Below, one piece after another: positions 1-6,715 of a DNA stretch of 19,362 nt. A program made the translations under genes and the position numbers. The stretch is from Fibrobacter sp. UBA1765 (lineage in GTDB: Bacteria > Fibrobacterota > Fibrobacteria > Fibrobacterales > Fibrobacteraceae): positions 1-19,362 of the forward strand of contig DCGZ01000057.1 in the NCBI GenBank assembly GCA_002314675.1, given 5' to 3'. Numbering within the stretch: the stretch's first letter is position 1; each line of letters opens with the position of its first letter. The notes under the pieces were generated by a model that searched no databases, was not told the DNA's origin, and worked only from the letters and a program-made list of their open reading frames with translations.

Positions 1-475
1 CAATTCCGGCACCATATTCACCACCCAAAGCAGTAACGATTCCTCCTTCAATAACAATTCCTCCACCAATAGCATCTTCATCCGATGCTTGGCTTAGACC
101 AATACCTGCGGATCCAGTTCCACCTATTGCTGTAAGCGATCCACTCCCTTTAATAGTGAGCATTGAGCCGGCACCACCAACCTGAATACCTGCCATTGAA
201 TTACTCTTTACATAATTATTTCCTTCAAGAATAATTGTTGCAGTTCCTTTACAAACAATACCACCATTAATTTCCGCATTTGAAAGCGTAACCGTAGCGC
301 CATCAGTAATCGTCACCGTGCCGGAGGTAGAGCCCGTCAGCACGTCGTTATCCTGCGTCGTGTAGTCCTCATCGCCCGGCAGCGTAACATTCTCGGCAAA
401 GGCATTTGCCGAGAACAACAGCGCCAGCACCATGACCAGCGAGGTCAAATAAGAGTTAATGCCATTACGCATCAT
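1..475 (-). CDS. Secreted glycine-rich beta-repeat protein, 5' part only (runs off the left edge)
   Basis: The reading frame opens at an ATG at 475 and is still open at base 1, giving about 158 residues. A second ATG follows immediately at 472. I chose 475 because AAGGAG lies 10 bases upstream. Residues 1-27 form a signal peptide (short basic start, hydrophobic core, ending NAFA before ENV). The mature part starts with acidic and threonine-rich sequence, then enters glycine-rich strands such as GGGIVIEGGIVTALGG and YGAGI, each about one turn of a parallel beta-helix. This pattern is common in surface-exposed or carbohydrate-associated proteins of gut bacteria, but no enzyme motif is visible. 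The signal-peptide half is GC-rich in its codons (CTG, GCG, ACG) while the repeat half is AT-rich (ATT, GGT, GGA). Function is unknown; export is well supported. Confidence 0.75.
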   Translation of the reverse strand, partial: MMRNGINSYLTSLVMVLALLFSANAFAENVTLPGDEDYTTQDNDVLTGSTSGTVTITDGATVTLSNAEINGGIVCKGTATIILEGNNYVKSNSMAGIQVGGAGSMLTIKGSGSLTAIGGTGSAGIGLSQASDEDAIGGGIVIEGGIVTALGGEYGAGI

Positions 476-810
476 GATTTATTTTCTCCTTAAAATCAAA
501 AAGCCGCGACCGCAAAAAGCGGACACAGCAAAACGCGACAACGGGCGCAAAAACGCGCGCAACGCAAGAAAGCCCATGGCGAACAACTCGCACGGGAAAA
601 TTTTTAATGTATGGGAAGAACCGGAACAGCCGGTAAGTAAATTTCTGGTTACATGGGGGGGGTAACGGACTTACGGACCTGCGCCACAAAGCCACAGCCC
701 GCAAAGGCTCCCTCAGCGGTCGCCATAAACTTCAGTCCATTACACGCAACAATATTCATTCAATACAAATATAACTGCCCGTAAGATTTTTGTAAAGATT
801 GATACTATAC
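476..810. other. Intergenic region upstream of the partial secreted gene; no gene seen
   Basis: This stretch lies between the start of the leftmost gene and the rpsI terminator and should carry the leftmost gene's promoter and 5' leader. Around 510-560 it is unusually GC-rich and contains three similar words, GCAAAAAGC at 512, GCAAAACGCG at 528 and GCAAAAACGCG at 547. There is a short inverted repeat ACCGG/CCGGT at 620-634 and a run of eight G at 655-662. Short frames of 68 and 79 codons cross it on either strand, but they lack family resemblance and a good ribosome site, so I treat them as chance. No clear promoter was found. Confidence 0.5.
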
Positions 811-845
811 AAAAAAGAAGGCCCTCCTTCGAGGAACCTTCTTTT
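811..845 (-). terminator. Intrinsic terminator of the rplM-rpsI operon
   Basis: Read on the minus strand, an outer stem AAGAAGG/CCTTCTT encloses an inner CCTC/GAGG pairing and is followed by a run of T (the A run at 811-816). It lies 38 bases past the rpsI stop, as expected for the end of this operon. Confidence 0.85.
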
Positions 846-882
846 GAATTGCATTTCGCAATTCCAAGGGAAATCGTAACGA

Positions 883-1290
883 TTAGCGCTTGGAGAACTG
901 GAAGTGCTTACGAGCCTTCTTCTGACCGAACTTCTTACGTTCAACAACGCGGGAGTCACGAGTCATGAGACCTTCGTGCTTGAGAGCCGGCTTAACTTCA
1001 GCATCGTTTGCTACGAGAGCACGAGCGATACCGAGGCGAACAGCACCCATCTGGCCAGCAATGCCACCGCCACGAGCGGTAACAACAACGTCCCATTCTT
1101 CACCGTTGCCGAGAATAGAGAACGGAAGGTTAGCGATCATGTTCTGAACATCAGAATGGAAGTATTCTGTGAAGTCACGACCATTGATGGTGCGCTTGCC
1201 GGTACCTGGCTTAAGGATAACGCAAGCAATTGCATTCTTACGACGGCCAGTGCCGCGGAAGATCTTCTTATCTTTCTTAGCTGTAGTCAT
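883..1290 (-). CDS. rpsI: 30S ribosomal protein S9
   Basis: A 135-residue protein of normal length for bacterial uS9. It shows the N-terminal GTGRRKNAIA segment, the central RGGGIAGQMGAVRLGIARAL block, the DSRVVERKKFGQKKARKHFQFSKR region, and the terminal Lys-Arg tail that reaches the P-site tRNA in the 30S subunit. The start at 1290 is set by GGAGG six bases upstream. It is the second gene of the rplM-rpsI pair, 15 bases after rplM, the conserved bacterial order. The segment RKHFQFSKR has a histidine-phenylalanine pair where many bacteria have arginine-alanine or proline; this is a small lineage difference. Identification is secure. Confidence 0.98.
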   Translation of the reverse strand: MTTAKKDKKIFRGTGRRKNAIACVILKPGTGKRTINGRDFTEYFHSDVQNMIANLPFSILGNGEEWDVVVTARGGGIAGQMGAVRLGIARALVANDAEVKPALKHEGLMTRDSRVVERKKFGQKKARKHFQFSKR

Positions 1291-1305
1291 TTGGATCCTC
1301 CGAAA

Positions 1306-1737
1306 TTACTTAACTTCAACCTTAACTGGGTTCTGAGCCTTGTGCGGGTGTTCTGCACCTGCATAGATCTTCAACTTCTTGAACATCTTGTGGCCAAGAG
1401 CGCTGTGCGGGACCATGCCCCAGATAGCAGCTTCGAGCGGTGCAACCGGGTTCTTGGTGAGCAAGTCAGTGTAGTTGATCCAACGTTCGCCACCGATGTG
1501 ACCGGTGTGGTGGAAGTATTCCTTCTGAAGAGCCTTGTTACCAGTAACAACGACCTTTTCTGCGTTGATGACAACAACGAAGTCGCCAGTGTCAACGTTC
1601 GGGGAATAAATAGCCTTGTGCTTGCCCATGAGGAGCTTTGCAACTTCGCTAGCAACGCGACCGAGGGAAAGACCTTCGGCGTCAACGAGCTTCCACTCGT
1701 GCTTAACGTTTGCTGGGTTTACCATTGTGGTTTTCAT
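1306..1737 (-). CDS. rplM: 50S ribosomal protein L13
   Basis: A 143-residue protein of normal length for uL13, an early-assembling 23S rRNA-binding protein. Visible family blocks are WKLVDAEGLSLGRVASEVAKLLMGKHK, DTGDFVVVINAEKVVVTGNK, the YFHHTGHIGG turn, and GMVPHSALGHKMFKKLKIYAGAEHPHKAQNP. The start at 1737 has AAAGGA six bases upstream; the Met at residue 5 is a less well placed alternative. It is first in the operon with rpsI, and a promoter-like pair sits at 1769-1796. Confidence 0.98.
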   Translation of the reverse strand: MKTTMVNPANVKHEWKLVDAEGLSLGRVASEVAKLLMGKHKAIYSPNVDTGDFVVVINAEKVVVTGNKALQKEYFHHTGHIGGERWINYTDLLTKNPVAPLEAAIWGMVPHSALGHKMFKKLKIYAGAEHPHKAQNPVKVEVK

Positions 1738-1768
1738 GTAAATCCTTTGGTTTAATGGTTCGGGCTCA

Positions 1769-1796
1769 ATTTTAGCAAATGCAAAAACATTTTCAA
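1769..1796 (-). promoter_or_regulatory. Candidate sigma-70-type promoter of rplM-rpsI
   Basis: On the minus strand: TTGAAA, a 16-base spacer ending in TTGC, then TAAAAT. The -10 hexamer lies about 31 bases before the rplM start. The match is good but unproven, and this lineage's promoter preferences are not known to me. Confidence 0.55.
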
Positions 1797-1888
1797 GTCA
1801 AAAAAGTCATTTTTTTGTGTTTTTAAGCTAAAAAAAGCATTTTTCATATATATCAATTAATATAATTCATATAATTATATCAATAAGA

Positions 1889-2962
1889 TTACGCGAATTG
1901 AAGTTTTTCCGCATACTTCATGATATTTTTAGCGGAACGAGAAGCTCTATCCGAATTATGTTCCAGTTCATTAAAGAAATTCACAAGGCCGGCCTCGCCC
2001 CTGCCATTGCAGAGAATATAGACTATGCACAAATTCCTGAGCCCGATTGTAGAGGCGATAATGTCAAGATCGGTCTGTGCAAGCTGCAAGGCGGCAAGCT
2101 GATAGGCATCCGAAGAATGTTCCTTGATCAACCGCGAAAGGTCGCCCAGGGTTGAAATACCTATACTCAGCAAGGCGGGCAGGTAATGTTCAAAACTCGT
2201 CTTTTCAATTTCTGCATTGTTGATGCTTGCAATACGAGCATTGAGCTCTTCAAACGGATTGCTTTCAAGGTACGACTTAAAGCTATCGCCGTTCAACGCA
2301 ACCTCATCCAGGTTCCCGCAATTAATCAACGCCTTCACGCGCCTTCTGTAATCAGCAATTTCAGAAATGAGTTCCGAGAATTCTTCGTCGGCAACTTCCA
2401 ACAGGCTCGCAAGGCGCACGAGCTTTCGTGCATACTGCCTCGGGACTTCAAAGCTTGACTTGTAGCCGAAATCATGGTGCACCGTAGACCACACATGCTG
2501 CAGCGCCGTGCGCATCTGGATTTCAAAGCGAATTGTATTTATTCTCGGATGCTCCGGGTCATGGTAAAGGGTTTCCGGGATCCTGCAAATGTAGTGGAGC
2601 GACATGTAGCCGAACTGGTCTGTTGCAAGCACTTTTCGCTTGTCTATGGAATTTTCCCAGTCAACGTCAAACGTTTGTGCAATAATGGATGCCACCTTGT
2701 CCACTTCGGTCGTATAAAAGGTAATGATACGCGCGCCAATGATATCGGTAATATCAAAAAGGCCCGAATACTTGTAACCCTTGCGTTCTAGCTTACCTTC
2801 TAAACTCTTCGGATCCTTTACGCGAGCCTCAACAGCAACCACGTAAATGCCGTTTTCCTTCATGAGGCTATTAAGCTTAGCTTCAATAAAATTCTTGGTT
2901 TCTTCAAAGAACTCACGGTTCTTGTTGAAGTCATCCATAATCATCTGGGAATGAATATCCAT
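1889..2962 (-). CDS. RelA/SpoT synthetase-domain protein (stand-alone alarmone synthetase type)
   Basis: A 357-residue protein whose residues ~40-170 match the RelA/SpoT nucleotidyltransferase domain that transfers pyrophosphate from ATP to GDP/GTP. Visible motifs: R47-x-K49 followed by K57 and RK at 60-61; D73-I-I-G-A-R78, with D73 in the place of the catalytic metal-binding aspartate; GYMSLHY at 118-124; and EIQMRT at 147-152 followed by W158, H163 and YK at 167-168, with E147 at the second catalytic acidic position. There is no HD hydrolase domain before it and no TGS/ACT regulatory domains after it, unlike long Rel/SpoT enzymes. Residues 175-357 are predicted helical and unrecognised, longer than the tail of typical small alarmone synthetases. 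The start at 2962 has AAGGA about nine bases upstream. It could make (p)ppGpp, or belong to the toxic or tRNA-modifying offshoots of this fold; sequence alone does not decide. Confidence 0.85.
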   Translation of the reverse strand: MDIHSQMIMDDFNKNREFFEETKNFIEAKLNSLMKENGIYVVAVEARVKDPKSLEGKLERKGYKYSGLFDITDIIGARIITFYTTEVDKVASIIAQTFDVDWENSIDKRKVLATDQFGYMSLHYICRIPETLYHDPEHPRINTIRFEIQMRTALQHVWSTVHHDFGYKSSFEVPRQYARKLVRLASLLEVADEEFSELISEIADYRRRVKALINCGNLDEVALNGDSFKSYLESNPFEELNARIASINNAEIEKTSFEHYLPALLSIGISTLGDLSRLIKEHSSDAYQLAALQLAQTDLDIIASTIGLRNLCIVYILCNGRGEAGLVNFFNELEHNSDRASRSAKNIMKYAEKLQFA

Positions 2963-3085
2963 AATTTCGTTCCTTCTTGCTTTGCAGAAATTAAAAAAAT
3001 TTCAAGAGAGAAGCTAACCTGTCATAGCCACGGCGACATGGTTTAAATATATTTTTGCGAGCAAAATTTTAAGTTTCTAAAAAGT

Positions 3086-4642
3086 ATGCTACAAAACATT
3101 CTTGATTTTCAAATTCTAGGCATCTCGGGCGGTGGCTGGTTTACCATTTTAGTCGTGCTCGCGCTTTTTGTCGCCATGATCTTTACCAAAATCCGCACCG
3201 ATATAGTATTTCTTGGTGCAATGACCTTGCTTTTTGTATCTGGCGTAGTCGATGCAAAGGGTGCCTTCGGCGGGCTTTCCTCAGAATCGGTACTTGTAGT
3301 CGCCGTGCTTTACATAGTCATCGAAGGCCTGACCTACACGGGTGTATTAAACTGGATGGTAAAGCACCTTATGGGTTCCCCGAAAAGCCTTACAGGAGCC
3401 ATCACTCGCATAGTATTGCCGGTTGCCGTTCTCAGTTCCGTGCTCACGAACACAACGGTCGTTGCTCTTTTTATAAACATCGTAAAGATATGGTCTAAGA
3501 AGCTAGGCATTGCACCTTCAAAGCTCTTGATTCCACTCAGCTATGCCGCAGGCATGGGCGGCATCTGCACCTTGATCGGAACCCCGCCAAACCTTATAAT
3601 TTCGGGTCTTTACACGGAGCGCACTGGCATCGCTCTCAACATTTTTACAACTACTGCATGCGGACTATTCTGCCTGGCAGTCGGGCTGCTTTCACTCATT
3701 GTCATGCAAAAGCTTTTACCTACGCGCAATTCTCCGCTCACAGCCGCTAGCGATGAAGACTTTACCATTGAACTCAAGGTTCCATCGGACCACCCGTTCA
3801 TTGGAATGACCCTGCAAGAAATCTATGACCAGAACCCGCAGGGCTTTGAAAACACCAAGGGTTCGATACTTGCAATCAGGCGTTTCGACAACGAGGTCGA
3901 AGTGGCAAGCCCAGACAGTTTTATAATGGGCGCAGACCACATAATCGTTTCGGGCAAGGCTAAGGAACTGCAATGGCTCTGCAAGAACCTGAACCTGCAA
4001 AACGAACACCTTAAAGGCGTTCTTGAAAACGAAGTCGACGATTCTGCCATTGGCCGCAAGACAATTGTTTCTTCTGCTATCATGGTCGCCATGATACTGC
4101 TTTCTGCATTCAAAGTAATGCCACTACTTTCATGCTGCCTTTTGGCAGCAGCGGCGATGATTATTTGCAAATGCTGCACAAGCGACCAGGCCATGAAATC
4201 CATCAACTGGGAGATCGTAATGATCTTTGCAGGGAGCTTTTGCGTGGGCAAGGCACTTGGGGATACCGGAGTTGCTGAAATGGTTGCGCAAGGCTTATTA
4301 AACGTATGCGAAACAAATCCATACATAGTTTTAATAGTCATGTGCCTTGTAGCTACCTTCATTACAGAATTCATAAGCAATACGGCAGCAGCAGCGATGT
4401 TTTTCCCGATCGCAATGAGCGCCGCGACCACCTTGGAAGTCAACCCATTGACATTCTGCATAGCGCTCATGATTGCTGCTAGCAGCAGTTTTGCCACCCC
4501 AATCGGTTCTGCAACCCACATGCTGGTCTACAGTCCTGGCGGTTACAAGTTTACCGACTTCGTAAAGATCGGTTTGCCCATGAACTTCATCATTTTAGCG
4601 GCAAACGTGTTCATAACCACAATAATGTTCCCTTTACGATAA
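3086..4642 (+). CDS. DASS/SLC13-type sodium-coupled anion transporter with one TrkA-C domain
   Basis: A 518-residue inner-membrane protein with about a dozen hydrophobic segments in two halves. Each half has the family's Ser/Thr-Asn-Thr signature: TNTTV at 121-125 and SNTAA at 431-435. GGICTLIGTPPN lies at 158-169 and NWEIVMIFAGSFCVGKALGDTG at 374-395. Between the halves, residues ~225-305 (IELKVPSDHPFIGMTL to IIVSGKAKELQWL) form a soluble TrkA-C-type domain, which in other proteins binds small regulatory ligands. Many relatives of this architecture carry two such domains; only one is visible. Substrates in the family include dicarboxylates, sulfate and phosphate; the substrate here is not determinable. 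The start keeps the first membrane segment; its ribosome site is weak. The gene is transcribed away from the synthetase gene across a 123-base gap. Confidence 0.85.
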   Translation: MLQNILDFQILGISGGGWFTILVVLALFVAMIFTKIRTDIVFLGAMTLLFVSGVVDAKGAFGGLSSESVLVVAVLYIVIEGLTYTGVLNWMVKHLMGSPKSLTGAITRIVLPVAVLSSVLTNTTVVALFINIVKIWSKKLGIAPSKLLIPLSYAAGMGGICTLIGTPPNLIISGLYTERTGIALNIFTTTACGLFCLAVGLLSLIVMQKLLPTRNSPLTAASDEDFTIELKVPSDHPFIGMTLQEIYDQNPQGFENTKGSILAIRRFDNEVEVASPDSFIMGADHIIVSGKAKELQWLCKNLNLQNEHLKGVLENEVDDSAIGRKTIVSSAIMVAMILLSAFKVMPLLSCCLLAAAAMIICKCCTSDQAMKSINWEIVMIFAGSFCVGKALGDTGVAEMVAQGLLNVCETNPYIVLIVMCLVATFITEFISNTAAAAMFFPIAMSAATTLEVNPLTFCIALMIAASSSFATPIGSATHMLVYSPGGYKFTDFVKIGLPMNFIILAANVFITTIMFPLR

Positions 4643-4704
4643 TTTTTTTCTACCAGTACCATAATTTTAAGTTATCTTTTGCGTCAAATAAAAAAGGAGA
4701 CTAC

Positions 4705-5457
4705 ATGTCCACATCATTCATTGTATTTCTAGTAGCTGCTGTCATTATCGTTGCCGTTGCAGCATTCCGCATGGGTGCAAAGGTCAGCAAGGCAAGCAAG
4801 CAGGAAGCTCCAGAAGCACAGAACAACAAGTCTTATGACGAATGCCTTTCTGCAAACGAAAAAGCATTCAAGTACGGTTCCTTTACCGACGCTCGCGATG
4901 GCGAAACCTACCGTACAGTCCAGATTGGCAACCAGGTCTGGATGGCAGAAAACCTTCGCTTCAAGTGTGAAGACAGCTTTGCTCCGCAGAACGATGAAAA
5001 GAACGTAAAGCAGTTTGGCCGTCTTTACACCTGGACCGCAGCAATGAACATTCCTGGCGATTTCAGTGAACAGGCAATCGCAAAGGATATCGATATTTTG
5101 ACCAAGGTCCAAGACAAGAACTACCAGGGCATCGCACCGGAAGGCTGGCACATTCCTAGCGACAAGGAATGGGAAGATCTTATCGCGGCAACTAACGGCA
5201 ACGCAGAAGACGCATTGCGCAGTGCTTGCTCCTGGCAACATCCGGGCAAGGATACGCTTGGCTTCTTTGCATTGCCTGCAGGCTATCGCTTTGGAAACGG
5301 CAACACTTGCAACTTTGGCAAGCGCGCACGTTTCTGGAGCAAGACCGAATACGGCAAGACAAACGCTTACCGCATGAGCATTACAACCGATTCCGCAGAC
5401 ATCGAAGGCGTTTACAGAACAGACGCTCTTTCTATCCGCTGCGTAAAGAACGCTTAA
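4705..5457 (+). CDS. Membrane-anchored Fibrobacter succinogenes major paralogous (FISUMP) domain protein
   Basis: A 250-residue protein. Residues 4-22 are a single hydrophobic segment without an obvious cleavage site, so it is probably anchored with the rest outside the cytoplasm. After a polar linker, residues ~60-248 carry the FISUMP hallmarks: FTDARDGETYRTVQIGNQVWMAENL, GRLYTWTAAM at 106-114, IAPEGWHIPSDKEW at 143-156, GFFALPAGYR at 186-195, FWSKTE and finally DALSIRCVKNA. Cysteines in the domain (C88, C175, C202, C246) could form disulfides. The family is expanded in Fibrobacter and its biochemical role is not established. The start has AAAGGAG five bases upstream. The gene lies 62 bases after the transporter and ends in a strong terminator. 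Confidence 0.9.
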   Translation: MSTSFIVFLVAAVIIVAVAAFRMGAKVSKASKQEAPEAQNNKSYDECLSANEKAFKYGSFTDARDGETYRTVQIGNQVWMAENLRFKCEDSFAPQNDEKNVKQFGRLYTWTAAMNIPGDFSEQAIAKDIDILTKVQDKNYQGIAPEGWHIPSDKEWEDLIAATNGNAEDALRSACSWQHPGKDTLGFFALPAGYRFGNGNTCNFGKRARFWSKTEYGKTNAYRMSITTDSADIEGVYRTDALSIRCVKNA

Positions 5458-5473
5458 TTTTAACTTTAAAGTT

Positions 5474-5505
5474 AAAAGGCTTGCTTTGAAAAGCAAGCCT
5501 TTTTT
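5474..5505 (+). terminator. Intrinsic terminator after the FISUMP gene, probably bidirectional
   Basis: Perfect 10-bp stem AGGCTTGCTT/AAGCAAGCCT with a four-base loop, flanked by A residues on the left and six T on the right. It sits between the convergent FISUMP and HD hydrolase genes. The minus strand reads into four T after the stem, so it may also end the HD gene. Confidence 0.9.
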
Positions 5506-5506
5506 G

Positions 5507-6082
5507 TTACCCCCAAATCTTTTTTATAAGCTCGGCAAATTCCTTGTACGGTGCAGTATCTTCTAGCCCGCTGAAGGCCTGCAATAGAGCCCTGTAACGC
5601 CATTCGTGCAAGCCCGGTTCAGGAGCGTGGAACAGTTCCCAAACTTTTTCGCCCTGTGCTTCATAATCCCTTTGTATGGCGCGCAAGTTCGAAAGTTTAT
5701 CGCCAATGGCAACAATCTTTGCGTCACGGCTTACCTTAGACAATCTTTCTATGGCAAACTGCTTGCGAGCCTTCCAGGACTCCGACTCCCCCATGTTTTC
5801 TACAACAATATCACTTTCTAGAGCAACAAGATCTGCGACCCTATCGCCGAATTCCTTGCGAATATCCGCCTCGGTAAAGTCGGTATCTTCAACCACGTCG
5901 TGAAGTACAGTTGCAGCAAGCAATTCGGGGTCATTCGTTATTGTAGCAACAATGGCTACGGCTTCCATAGGATGAATAATGTATGGGTATGCCTTGCCTC
6001 GACGCTCGGTATTGGCATGAGCCTTCGTTGCAAAAATCAAAGCTTTGTCAAACAGGTCCGTATTTAAAAATTTATTAGCCAT
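5507..6082 (-). CDS. Small HD-domain phosphohydrolase, (p)ppGpp hydrolase (SpoT-HD/Mesh1) type
   Basis: A 191-residue protein that is essentially one HD domain. The metal-site pattern of RelA/SpoT hydrolase domains is visible: H37 in YPYIIHPMEA, H61-D62 and E65-D66 in HDVVEDT, and D128 in IGDKLSNL. The spacing agrees with stand-alone (p)ppGpp hydrolases, which remove the 3'-pyrophosphate of ppGpp using Mn2+. No synthetase, TGS or ACT domain follows, so it is not a truncated Rel. Residues 150-191 hold a tail with FHAPEPGLHEWRYRALLQAF. Activity on other nucleotides is possible. The start at 6082 has only a weak GAAAG ribosome site. It is convergent with the FISUMP gene and divergent from the STAS gene. 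Confidence 0.85.
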   Translation of the reverse strand: MANKFLNTDLFDKALIFATKAHANTERRGKAYPYIIHPMEAVAIVATITNDPELLAATVLHDVVEDTDFTEADIRKEFGDRVADLVALESDIVVENMGESESWKARKQFAIERLSKVSRDAKIVAIGDKLSNLRAIQRDYEAQGEKVWELFHAPEPGLHEWRYRALLQAFSGLEDTAPYKEFAELIKKIWG

Positions 6083-6142
6083 GAGCTTTCAACCTCTAGT
6101 GGTACTTTAAAAATACATATTAGCAATCGTAAAAAAAGTCCC

Positions 6143-6186
6143 TTCTTTAGCATCAATAACAAAAATTGAAATATTCAGCTAAAGAA
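6143..6186. repeat. Perfect 9-bp inverted repeat between the divergent HD hydrolase and STAS genes
   Basis: TTCTTTAGC at 6143-6151 and GCTAAAGAA at 6178-6186 are exact reverse complements separated by 26 bases. The position, about 60 bases upstream of the HD gene start, would suit an operator or a leader hairpin. No regulator can be named. Confidence 0.5.
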
Positions 6187-6205
6187 TCGGTTTTCAGGCA
6201 TGCTT

Positions 6206-6242
6206 AACAAAAAAAGTTTTTTTCAAAGAAGCTTTTTTTGTT
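6206..6242 (+). repeat. A/T-tract hairpin upstream of the STAS gene
   Basis: AACAAAAAAAG at 6206-6216 pairs perfectly with CTTTTTTTGTT at 6232-6242. The loop adds a further run of seven T next to the first arm. It lies 63 bases before the STAS start. It may be a curved A-tract promoter element, an early attenuator, or an accident of AT-rich sequence. Confidence 0.45.
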
Positions 6243-6304
6243 TATATTTAATAAGGAATCAACTGTAGTTTTAGCTACAATCGCATTTTTAAAAGAGGAA
6301 TAAC

Positions 6305-6601
6305 ATGGTTATTACAAAAAGTCAAAATGGCGACACCTTGACTCTTGCCCCAGAAGGTCTTTTGGATACTGCAAATGCACCTGTCTTCGAAGCTGAAATG
6401 GAAGCTGCAACAGCAGCAACCAAAGACCTGGTTGTAGATTTTGCAAAGGTGGAATACATTTCTTCTTCGGGTCTTCGCGTTTTGCTCAAGGCCCAAAAGA
6501 AGATGAACGCCGGTGGCAATATGCGCCTTACAAATGTCAGCGATAGCGTCAAGGAAGTTTTTGAACTTACCGGTTTTATAGACATTTTGACCATTGTTTA
6601 A
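6305..6601 (+). CDS. Single-domain STAS protein (anti-sigma-factor antagonist family)
   Basis: A 98-residue protein matching SpoIIAA/RsbV-type STAS domains, which sequester a serine kinase/anti-sigma partner unless phosphorylated. The core DFAKVEYISSSGLRVLL spans 45-61; S54 aligns with the phosphorylated serine of SpoIIAA, and S53 stands where SpoIIAA has aspartate. The C-terminal helix region VKEVFELTGFIDIL is typical. The start has AGAGGA five bases upstream. No kinase, phosphatase or sigma gene lies nearby, so its partners are encoded elsewhere. It forms its own unit with a terminator right after it. Confidence 0.9.
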   Translation: MVITKSQNGDTLTLAPEGLLDTANAPVFEAEMEAATAATKDLVVDFAKVEYISSSGLRVLLKAQKKMNAGGNMRLTNVSDSVKEVFELTGFIDILTIV

Positions 6602-6620
6602 ATGGCTGTTTTTTAACAGA

Positions 6621-6653
6621 AAAGAGCCGTTCATTGCGAACGGTTCTTTTTTT
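6621..6653 (+). terminator. Intrinsic terminator of the STAS gene
   Basis: Stem GAGCCGTTC/GAACGGTTC (one G-U pair in RNA) with a five-base loop, followed by seven T at 6647-6653, starting 23 bases after the stop codon. Confidence 0.9.
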
Positions 6654-6658
6654 GTATC

Positions 6659-6697
6659 AAAAAAGCACCGAGGCTTTTTAATGAGCCTCGGTGCTTT
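6659..6697 (-). terminator. Intrinsic terminator of the 1585-residue GH5 gene
   Basis: Perfect 13-bp stem AAAGCACCGAGGC/GCCTCGGTGCTTT with a ten-base loop. On the minus strand it is followed by T6 (A run at 6659-6664). It lies just past the stop at 6716 and back to back with the STAS terminator. Confidence 0.9.
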
Positions 6698-6715
6698 GCT
6701 TTTTTGACTAGTTAC

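Noticed and set aside
465..704. A 79-codon minus-strand frame upstream of the secreted repeat protein
   Set aside because: It overlaps the ribosome site and start of the well-supported secreted gene in another frame and shows no family resemblance.
904..1755. A 283-codon plus-strand frame across rpsI and rplM
   Set aside because: Both ribosomal proteins are certain on the minus strand and together span nearly all of it.
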